From the NCBI GenBank assembly GCA_032717465.1, contig CM064632.1, positions 27,359,314-27,423,313 of the forward strand: DNA of 64,000 nucleotides, written 5' to 3'. Shown here piece by piece: positions 49,818 through 58,038 of the stretch (positions are counted from its first letter, which is position 1; every line of letters begins with the position of its first letter). Made by a program: the position numbers and the translations under genes. The DNA is from Coenobita brevimanus. Taxonomy: Eukaryota; Arthropoda; Malacostraca; Decapoda; Coenobitidae. The notes below the pieces were generated by a model. That model was given only the letters and a program-made list of their open reading frames with translations. It was not told where the DNA came from and ran no database searches.

Positions 49818-51566
49818 TTGTTTTGGAAGGAGGTAAAGAAAGTAAGGCAGTGTGAAAGGGGAAATAGTAGGGGAGTGAAAGATAGGAATAATAGATTGTT
49901 GGTGGAGAAGAGAGAGAAATTGAGGAGATGGAAGGAGCACTTTGAGGATTTGTTGAATGTAGAGAGTGAGAGCAGTGTGAGTATAAGTGGTTGGGGAATG
50001 GCTGGGAGAAGAAGAGATGAGAGGAGAGAGGAAGAGATCAGTAGGTCGGAAGTAGTGGAAGCGATGAAGAAGATTAAGCTGGGAAAGGCCCCAGGAATTG
50101 ATGGAGTGTGTGGTGAAATGCTTAGGTATGGGGGTGAGATTGTTGTGGAGTGGATATGGAAGTTGTGTAGATTGGCTTGGGAAGAGGGAAGGGTTCCAGA
50201 GGACTGGAAATCAGGTATAATTGTTCCTCTGTACAAAGGAAAAGGGGAGAGAGAAGTATGTGGTAACCATAGGGGTATTTGCCTTCTTAGTGTGACTGGT
50301 AAAATATATGGTAGAATACTCATTGATAGGGTTAGGCATATGACAGAGGAGCTAGTTGGAGAAGAACAAGGGGGATTTAGGAAGGGAAAAGGGTGTGTAG
50401 ATCAGATATTTGTTCTAAGATGTTTAGTGGAGAAGTATCTAGAGAAGGGAAGGAAAGTGTACGCTGCCTTCATGGACTTGGAGAAAGCTTATGACAGAAT
50501 AGATAGGAAAGGTATGTGGAAGGTATTAAGAATATATGGAGTGGAGGGGAAATTGTTGAGTGCTGTGAAGAGTATGTACGAGGGAGCTAGGGCAACGGTG
50601 CGAGTGGATGGTGAGCTGAGTGAGTTCTTTGATCTCAATGTGGGACTGAAACAGGGGTGTGTAATGTCTCCATGGCTGTTTAATATGTATATGGATGGGG
50701 TCGTAAAGGAGGTACAAGGTAGGGCAGTGGATGTGGGGGTGGCCCTAATGAATGAGGGTGAGATTTGGAAGTTTCCGGTGTTGCTGTTTGCTGATGATAC
50801 AGTATTGTTGAGTGAAGATGAATGGGAGTTGCAAGGTTTGGTGAATGAATTTGGGACAGTGTGTAGGAGGAGGAAGCTGAAAGTTAATGTAAACAAAAGT
50901 AAAGTTATGGTGTTTGAGAGGAATGAAGTCACAGAGTGCGCAGTGAGGTTGGATGGTGAGGATATGGAGAATGTGAGTGCATTCAAGTACTTGGGTAGTG
51001 TGATGAGTAAGGATGGAACTTTGGGGGATGAAGTACGTGAAAGGGTACAGCAGGGAAGGAAGGTTGTTGGCACACTGAAAGCAGTGATGAGAAATAGGGA
51101 GGTGAGTATGGAAGTTAAGAAGTCACTGCATGATGGTATTGTGATCCCTACCCTGACGTATGGAAGCGAGGCGTGGACCTTGCAAGAGGGGAACAAGTCA
51201 AGAGTGAGAGCAGTGGAAATGAGTTACTTGAGAGGAGCATGTGGAGTGACATGGAGGGACAGGTTGACGAATGAAGAAGTGAAGGAACGTTGTGGGGTAG
51301 ATGTGGATGTGGTTGAAAAGATTAGGAGAAATACACTGAGGTGGTTTGGACATGTGGAGAGGATGGAGAGTGAAAGACTGACTAAGAGGGTGTATGTGGG
51401 TGAGGTGGAGGGAGGGAGAGGGAGGGGTAGACCGAGGATGAGGTGGAGGGATGGAGTTGAGAGGTATATGAGGGAGGGGGGGGTGAGTTGGGGGGAGGGG
51501 AGTCAAATGGTGGGTGACAGAGTGACTTGGAGGCGTTTTGTCTGCGGCCACCCTTTGCGGGATTAG
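49818..51566 (+). CDS. RTE-like LINE reverse transcriptase, 582 residues
   Basis: An uninterrupted reverse transcriptase frame that would copy LINE RNA at a nicked target. The ATG at 49818 lies just after a frameshift and is unlikely to be the native start. Features: KAPGIDGVCGEMLRYGGE, NHRGICLLSVTGK, GGFRKGKGCVDQIFVLRCLV, motif A FMDLEKAYDRID (D220), KQGCVMSPWLFNMYMDGV, catalytic FADD (F324-D327), then KVNVNKSKVMVFER, KYLGSVMSKDGTLGDEV, YGSEAWTLQEGNKSRVRAVE, RWFGHVERM and RGRPRMRWRDGVERYM before the stop. The C-terminal WFGHV region is typical of RTE/BovB-like and related LINEs. Clade naming is by recall; phylogeny would settle it. It is the only copy in the window with an intact RT. Confidence 0.93.
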   Translation: MFWKEVKKVRQCERGNSRGVKDRNNRLLVEKREKLRRWKEHFEDLLNVESESSVSISGWGMAGRRRDERREEEISRSEVVEAMKKIKLGKAPGIDGVCGEMLRYGGEIVVEWIWKLCRLAWEEGRVPEDWKSGIIVPLYKGKGEREVCGNHRGICLLSVTGKIYGRILIDRVRHMTEELVGEEQGGFRKGKGCVDQIFVLRCLVEKYLEKGRKVYAAFMDLEKAYDRIDRKGMWKVLRIYGVEGKLLSAVKSMYEGARATVRVDGELSEFFDLNVGLKQGCVMSPWLFNMYMDGVVKEVQGRAVDVGVALMNEGEIWKFPVLLFADDTVLLSEDEWELQGLVNEFGTVCRRRKLKVNVNKSKVMVFERNEVTECAVRLDGEDMENVSAFKYLGSVMSKDGTLGDEVRERVQQGRKVVGTLKAVMRNREVSMEVKKSLHDGIVIPTLTYGSEAWTLQEGNKSRVRAVEMSYLRGACGVTWRDRLTNEEVKERCGVDVDVVEKIRRNTLRWFGHVERMESERLTKRVYVGEVEGGRGRGRPRMRWRDGVERYMREGGVSWGEGSQMVGDRVTWRRFVCGHPLRD

Positions 51567-51600
51567 GGCGTCGGGCTATAGATAGATAGATAGATTATAA

Positions 51601-52231
51601 TGATTAATTTGGGGGCTCTTATTGTTATTTTAATTATTATTATCATTATTTATTATTAAGGGTTAGTATTTTTAGTATTTTATAGGATTGTGGTTCTGTT
51701 TTACGAGTGATTTAGTTTCTTCACAACCAAAGCCGCGACGGGGATAAGAAAACTGAAGAGAAATGGTTGTGTTTCTTGATGTGGTATCCAAGAAAAACGT
51801 TTACTGTGTGGTTTCTTTTTTTCTGTTTTTCTTCAAGAAATTTAGTTTTGGGTTACCTTAATGTCTTTTGCTCTAGTTTTTGAGTGTTTTAATTCTGGGG
51901 CTCTGTTTCTTGAGTGCTTTTGTTAACATATATCGTTAAGGAGGCTGTCTGTGTAGTGATGTAGTTTGTGTTGTGGGTTTCTATCTTTCCTTCTTGAGTG
52001 ATTCAGTTTTACTTCTGGGAACAGCGACTCGAAAGAGAAAAGGACACATAGGGAGGAGGTGCAGTTTGTGATCTGATCCAGTTCATACCTAAGTGTTAAG
52101 TGAATTAGTTTTCCCGTTTTTTTTTTCTTTTCTTTTTCTGGCTATTTTTTTTTTTTTTTTTTTTAATATCTATGATCTCGTTTTTTTTTATTTTTAAGAC
52201 TGACTTGTTTGTTTTTCGTGAGCGTCATAAG

Positions 52232-52284
<53 letters not shown>

Positions 52285-52927
52285 TTACTTCTGGACTTTT
52301 AATAAATTATTATTGAACTGTTATTTTTAGCGATATACATTTTTCTGGTCTATTCGAGCGACACAGGTTTTTGGGCTCTGTTGTGTGAGTGATTTTATTT
52401 ACATATATCTTTTAATAGTGAGTGATTTACTAGAACAAACATTCGGTGGTTTTGTGCTTGGAACGTCCTAGGCCCGCTTTCTCGTCGGGTAAGGAGGCTC
52501 CCTAACACATACTCCTTAGCTATTTATCTCTGTATATGGGTGGTTAATATCGTTTTGTATGTTATGTATGCAGAGTATGGCGATATTGGATGGATTTAGG
52601 TAACAGATGAGGAGAGTAAAATGTAACTGACCAAATAAATCGCTTAGGTAAAGGTGTTAGGGGCTTCCTCAACCGACGATGAATACCGGCCCACAGTGAC
52701 AGACTTGCACAGGTTCGATTCTTGAAATGTAAATGAAAGTTGGACATTTATCATAAGGTCGCTGGACTGATCCCTCCAATACGGTGATATATTTGTTCTG
52801 ACCGTGTAATGCAAAGGAAGAAAACTGCCCACCTTCCACTAGACTTCAGTAGCCTAGCCTCGTGCCCCTACAACTCTAAGAGCGTAAAATGGTACTATAT
52901 TCCTTTCATGTTAACCTGGACCAAATA
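51601..52927. other. no gene; (CT)n at about 52237-52280
   Basis: T-rich sequence with T-runs at about 52119-52190 and repeated TTTTGAGTG/TTGAGTGCTTT words (51880-52390) that hint at a decayed tandem repeat. Confidence 0.4.
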
Positions 52928-53120
52928 TTTGTCTTTTTGCAGCTTATTTCACGAAGCTCACTGGCAGAAAATGACAATACTAGGGCTCTACATCCCTTCC
53001 AAAGCACTTCTTCGTGATCAGCGTCCTATTCTAATGTTAAACTCTTACTACAACTCAGCATTGAAGGTGGTGAGTTGGCAATATTAGGACACGTCAGAGT
53101 AAAAGGAGTACTGCTGTCGG
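52928..53120 (+). repeat. dispersed repeat family A, copy 4
   Basis: TTTTTGCAGCTTATTTCACG, CTCACTGGCAGAAAATGACA, CTACATCCCTTCCAAAGCAC, TTCTTCGTGATCAGCGTCCT, TCAGAGTAAAAGGAGTA. Confidence 0.65.
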
Positions 53121-53894
53121 CTTTTTTTTCTTTTTTTTTTAACATATTTTGCTAAGAGTTACCGACAAAAAAAAAAAAAAGAAGAAGGACCAGACATATC
53201 TACAAAATAAGTACAGGGAGGTTCACAAATAGCACTTCCTTGAAACTCGCCTGGCGGTATCTAATGTGTTGGAAGGACGGTTCAGTCTGCCAGTGTGGGC
53301 GTGGTTGTGGAACTGGAAGCAGGAAATGAATAAAGAGTTGAAGTAGGAAAGGAATATATGCAGCAGGGTAGATGCTGACAACACTGAGCCGTCCCCACAA
53401 TGCACAAGAAATCGCCCAGCGGAGTTTAAGTGCAGAGTTATATATGGACCACCCTGCATACAACACGAGAAAATAAGTCGGGACAAAATACACGAAATAA
53501 GTCCTCCAAACACTGTATTCGGCTGATTGCATTTTACAGCGGGTCTTAAATCCTACGATGGTACTGCATCCAACGTTCCCAAAAGTTCACTGGACTATCG
53601 TAAGTCTGGCGAGATAGTCCTGTTATCGTAAATCCCGGAAGGTTTCATAGGTTACGTAAGTCTGCAGGGTTACTGTGAGTGCCGCTGGGTTCCGCAAATT
53701 TCCAGACCATGCCACACCATACCATATCACATTACATAACACCACAAATGCCCGGGCGACCGAAGCCACTCCCAGGTACTCGGGCCCTGTGAGAGGCCGG
53801 GGGGGTTTGCGGTGGTTTGGCCCCCATGCTGTCCTCCTCTTCTCTTCGACAGCCTCTAGGGGGTAGACCCACGACGAAGACGCCACCGCTCCAG
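53121..53894. other. no gene recognised
   Basis: T- and A-runs at 53123-53140 and 53167-53180. Repeated TACGTAAGTCTGCAGGG/TCGTAAGTCTGGCGA words near 53598 and 53655. GC-rich at 53745-53880. Confidence 0.4.
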
Positions 53895-54385
53895 GTCCTA
53901 GTCACACTAGACATCAGCAAAGCTTTTGATGCCATCCCCCGCCACAACCTCACAAACAAAATACTCAACACAAACATCCACAATAACACAAAAGGATGGT
54001 CGGCAAACTACTTAGCAGGATAATGTGCACACGTAACATTTGCCGGTCAGTCTTCTAACATCAGAAACTTTACAAATGGCGTCCCGCAAGGATCTGTTTT
54101 GTCCCCCACACTCTTTAACCTATACATGCACGACATACCCACACCCCACACACCACAGATACACATAGCTTCCTACGCAGATGATATAACACATGTACGC
54201 ACCAAAACGCAAACATAGCTGCACACACATCCTCCAACTTTACCTCAACACACTACACGAATGGTTCACCACAAACAGGCTCAAAATAGCCCCAGCCAAA
54301 TCTACAGTGACCCTTCTCACAAACTGGACAGCAGAACACAGTCACATCCCACACCTCACCATAAACAACACTCCCTTACCACACA

Positions 54386-54453
<68 letters not shown>

Positions 54454-55350
54454 CCTTGGTGTAACATACATCAATGTCATTTAAACAACACATCACAAAC
54501 ATTAAAAATAAAATAACACCAAGACTCAATGCCTTAAGGTCACTTGCCCATACAACATTCGGACACAACAAAGAAACCACCACCACAATACATACGTTCA
54601 GTGATGAATTATGCACGCCCTGCCTGGGCTCCTAACCTCACCAAAACACACTACAACACTCTACAGGCCATACAGAACAAGGCCCTAAAAATAATCACAG
54701 GCTGCACAGCTACTACACCCACAGACCACCCACATCAAGAAACCAAAGTCCTCAAAGTCAAGGATCACCTAGACATGATAGGCACCCAGATTCTTGCTGC
54801 AGCCTCCACAAACCCACAACATCCACTACATTACATGACAGCACGTCCATCCACACCAAGGAACATCAAAACAACACCCACCACACGATATCATACACAA
54901 ATACTGTCATCTCTCCCCCCTCGCCCACCTCAGACCAGCTTCCAGAAGCATAACCACACTCAGATCACTCTTCGCTCCATTCAGTCACTTAAATACAACA
55001 CACAGCTGCATGCACGGCCTCCTGACATCCACCCTTCTGAATCCTATCTCCCTCGTGAGGACAGGGTCCACCTGGCCAGGCTGAGATGTGGGCACCATCC
55101 AGCCCTCTTAAGCTACCAAAAGAGACTGGATGACTCCGTCGCTTATGCCTGTCCAGGATGTAACACAGCACCCCATACTTTTAAGAACATTATGGAAGAC
55201 TGCATTGCACACAATCACCTACCCCAACAACACAACATACACTCTTTGAGAGCTCTGTGGGAAAGCCCGGTCTCGGCCATGGCCTTCCTAAGGGACTCGG
55301 GACTGCTCGGCAAGACTGCCTAGGGAACAACTACTACTACTACTACTACA
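53895..55350 (+). pseudogene. jockey/I-superfamily-like LINE, broken, with C-terminal CCHC motif
   Basis: Starts in RT motif A (VTLDISKAFDAIPRHNL) after a 5' truncation. A TAA at 54021 is followed in frame by NGVPQGSVLSPTLFNLYMHD and the catalytic YADD (near 54175-54186), then a TAG. Reading shifts to another frame for LHEWFTTNRLKIAPAKST, meets a (CA)n array, resumes at ILGVTY, and has a last open part from 54544 to 55323. That part shows ARPAWAPNL, KALKIITGC, REDRVHLARLRCGHHP and a C-x2-C-x5-H-x8-C motif (CPGCNTAPHTFKNIMEDC). The tail is (ACT)n at about 55329-55349. At least three lesions make it inactive. Confidence 0.9.
54381..54449. repeat. (CA)n array inside LINE coding sequence
   Basis: Lies between codons for NNTPLPHT and ILGVTY, where related reverse transcriptases have only a few residues. 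Expansion of a short ACACAC stretch in a CA-rich coding region is the likely origin. Confidence 0.92.
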
Positions 55351-55600
55351 CAACACCACACCACCATACAACTGTACGCCACACGGCACAACACCATATC
55401 ACCATACCATACAGCGCCACAGCGCACCACATCACACCATCATACCATATTACACAACACTGCACCACACCACATGACCATACCATAAAACACCCAACCG
55501 CACCACACCACACCACACCACACCACTACATAATACCATACCATACCATACTACGGGACCACACCACGCCACACCAGACATCATACCTCCCCACGTAACA
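55351..55600 (-). repeat. CACACC/CATACCAT satellite
   Basis: Same degenerate satellite as at 18.4 and 29.5 kb, starting directly after the (ACT)n tail of the LINE. A (CT)n stretch follows at about 55619-55638. Confidence 0.8.
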
Positions 55601-55784
55601 CCACAATAACGACACAATCTCTCTCTCTCTCTCTCTCTCGGTGTCGCCACCAATCCTGCAGCCAGCCAGCGGGACCAGCACTGTTTTCACCGAGTTCCAC
55701 CGTCGCCAGTGTTTTTCTCTCGCGGTCCAGAAAAAGGATGTCACTAGTTAGCGTGAGTTGCAGTTGCAGACGTTGCTGTTTGTT

Positions 55785-56196
55785 GCATCAGATAGAAAAA
55801 GAGAGGAGCGAAAGGAGGAGAGAGGAGAGGGGAATAGAGAAAAGAGGAGATGAGGAAGAAGAGAGGAAAGGAGAGTAGAGAGGGGACAGAGAGAAGGGGA
55901 AAAAGAGAAGTGGAGAAAGTGAAACGATAGACGAGAGGCGAGAGGAGATGAAACAACAAGAGAGAGAGGAGTGAGCAGAGACAAGAGGAGAGAGAAGAAA
56001 GGAGAGAAGAAAGAAAAGAAGAGGAAAAAGGACACAGAAAGAGGAACGAGGGAGACAGGAGAAGGGAGAGAGAAGGGAGAGACATGAGAAAGAGGAGATA
56101 TGGAGAGGTGAATGAGAAGTGGAGGCGAAAGGAGAAAGGGGAGAGGAAAGAGGGGGGAGGAAAAGAGAAAAGAAGAGAGGAGAGACTACGTGAGAA

Positions 56197-56231
<35 letters not shown>

Positions 56232-56280
56232 AAATAAGAGAAGAGAAGAAAATAAGAGAAGAGAAGAGAAGAGAAGGGAG
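55785..56280. repeat. polypurine tract, about 0.5 kb
   Basis: A/G-rich plus strand (GAGGAG, GAGAAAGAG) with (GA)n at about 56201-56228 and AAGAGAAGAG repeats at the end. Confidence 0.9.
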
Positions 56281-56367
56281 TTGTCTTGTTAGGTAACTTC
56301 TTGTCTGTCAGTCTCACAATTAATTTCACTGTTTCCAGGAAGCTGCGTCCCGGAGAAGGTTTCCGAC

Positions 56368-56371
<4 letters not shown>

Positions 56372-56411
<40 letters not shown>

Positions 56412-56435
56412 TGAGAGAGAAAGAGAGAGAGAGAA
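56372..56435. repeat. (GT)n then (GA)n at the 3' end of a SINE
   Basis: GTGTGT at about 56372-56408, then GAGAGA with interruptions to about 56434. On the minus strand this is the simple-sequence tail of the SINE described next. Confidence 0.92.
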
Positions 56436-56559
56436 AATGGAGAAATGAATTCCTCGAGCTAGGCAACTAAGGCCATATAGCCCCGCTGGGGTTACAGGAG
56501 GGAGCTACCCCTCCCGGCAACGGTAGCCCGGGCGAGGCTCGAACTTGCGACCTCCCGAT
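56436..56559 (-). mobile_element. tRNA-derived SINE, 3' portion, split by the LTR element
   Basis: On the minus strand: AGGTCGCAAGTTCGAGCCTC (a B-box-like AGTTCGAGCC), CGCCCGGGCTACC, then a body (GGGAGGGGTAGCTCCCTCCT, CTATATGGCCTTAGTTGCC, GAATTCATTTCTCC) and a CT/CA simple-sequence tail. The 5' head lies 5.9 kb away at 62438-62486. Pol III-transcribed SINE by structure; activity unknown. Confidence 0.8.
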
Positions 56560-57629
56560 TGTCACGAATCAATTCGCGACATTTCCCTTTTGTGAGAAGC
56601 CACGAACTATTAGTGGAAAACTCACTGTGTATCGCTCAGTTAACCGTTTCTCTCTCCATTTCGGAGTATACTTTTCAAAACATTCGTCACTTTCAAAAGT
56701 GACCGATTTAATGCACGTCACTAAGTGCTCTACTGAGCGATACAATTGTTTCTTTATTGTTCGCCCCTGCTTGCCTCAACCGTTAGCCATGCCTTCTTCC
56801 GGTGGCTTGTACGTCCTGCCTATACATCATTTGAATTCAGTCTATTTGTGGCTTTGACGGAGAGAGGTCCTGTGCTCCAGAAGTGTGAGAGGTCAGCTAG
56901 CACCCAAGCTCCACAGAGTACAGTTTCTCCAAACTCCTACCCCTTGGTGATACAAAGCATTCATCGTTCAGTATTTCCTTTTGTTTTCCTAGTCTTAAGA
57001 GTTTAATTGAGGTGTTTTTTTCTAGGCGTAAGTATTTAGCTTTTGTGTGAGTGAATGAGTGCGTCTCATTGATTTGATTTGAAATGTAACGTTAAATTGA
57101 TTTTTTTGTAATCAATAAATTTAACAGTTCTTTTTCTTGAACTTAATGTAAAGTGAAATCTTGTTTCATTTCTCCAAATTAAGCTTATTTCCCACATAGC
57201 TCCTAGCTTGCATAGACGTTTTACTATTCATAACTGGTACTTAGACCAGTCTTGTTGTATTAACTTAATATCCGTTGTGCCACCTAGGAGTTTAAGCATC
57301 AGCAAGAACCTGTTATTATTATTAGTATTAGTTATTATTATTATTAGTATTAGTTATTTATTGTCAGGGGTGAAGTAACTTTCTCCAGAGGCTAACAGTA
57401 CTAATTCAGCATTTGTGAGTAATTAGTCTATGCTGTGTACTGTTGAGAAAGTTTATAAATTCTCGTTCTCAGATAATCGTGCACAAGCCAGCGTAAAGTA
57501 ATCGTTGCTTGATGTAGCAGGACAATCATTGTCCCTGCTCTTCAATATTATTGAATATTAATATCAATTAAATAATATTTAAGCATATATATTTCAAAAA
57601 CACCGTGATATTTTAAAAACCCCGTGGCA
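56560..57629 (+). repeat. 5' long terminal repeat, about 1,070 bp
   Basis: Starts TGTCACGAATCAATTCGCGA and ends CCCCGTGGCA, with TG...CA termini. The first 22 bases form an imperfect palindrome (TGTCACGAAT / ATTCGCGACA). It contains an AATAAA at 57114-57119 and a TTA-rich patch at about 57313-57360. Promoter elements are not resolvable by eye. Confidence 0.92.
56629..56743 (+). other. nested inverted repeats in the LTR (possible RNA structure)
   Basis: GTATCGCTCAGT (56629-56640) is exactly complementary to ACTGAGCGATAC (56732-56743). Inside lies an 18-nt hairpin GTCACTTTCAAAAGTGAC (56686-56703). Both are preserved in the 3' LTR (61440-61554). The inner hairpin would sit near the apex of a long stem-loop. 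Confidence 0.6.
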
Positions 57630-57652
57630 ATTGGCAACCTCATTCCAGGATA
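57630..57652 (+). promoter_or_regulatory. candidate primer-binding site
   Basis: TTGGCAACCTCATTCCAGG begins one or two bases after the 5' LTR, the normal place for a tRNA primer site, and starts with the usual TGG. The primer tRNA is not assigned. Confidence 0.5.
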
Positions 57653-58038
57653 TTAACTCCTAGCTATAAAGCTATTCACAAGATAGTGCTCACTCGTTCA
57701 TATTTAGGAATTTATCATTAAAGTTTATAGGCACAAGTTTACTGGTGGTTACCGTTGATTTAGCAAGTGAATTTTTGCTTTATTAATCAATAGAGTACTT
57801 AACTCTAGTTTATTCTTGGTAACGCCAGACGATTTTATTCACTCCTGGGAAGTCGCCGTACCCATTGTGTTTATTATTGAGTCTTCCCAGTCATTTACAT
57901 TTTTGATTTATTCTTTGCCAGTTAACTAGATAAGACTGGTCACCACTAACTTGTGTCTGTACTCTTTACTTGTGTTTATTAGTATTCGTTTGCGAAGCAG
58001 TCAGTACTCATTTTCGGTTTACTTAATAAATTAGCGCC

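Larger units (their letters stand above)
49090..51600 (+). mobile_element. RTE-like LINE copy 6, nearly complete
   Basis: The best copy of the family, running from inside the endonuclease domain to a 3' end of GGCTATAGATAGATAGATAG. It has one stop and one frameshift before a clean 582-codon RT frame. The 3' terminal CACCCTTTGCGGGATTAGGG is shared, with small changes, by all copies that retain the end (4.98, 8.38, 39.05, 42.3, 47.34 and 63.96 kb). No target-site duplication was found by eye. Confidence 0.92.

Noticed and set aside
56627..57006. Short frames in the LTRs as genes
   Set aside because: They lie wholly in LTR sequence, have no domain, and the 3' LTR counterpart is cut short by a substitution.
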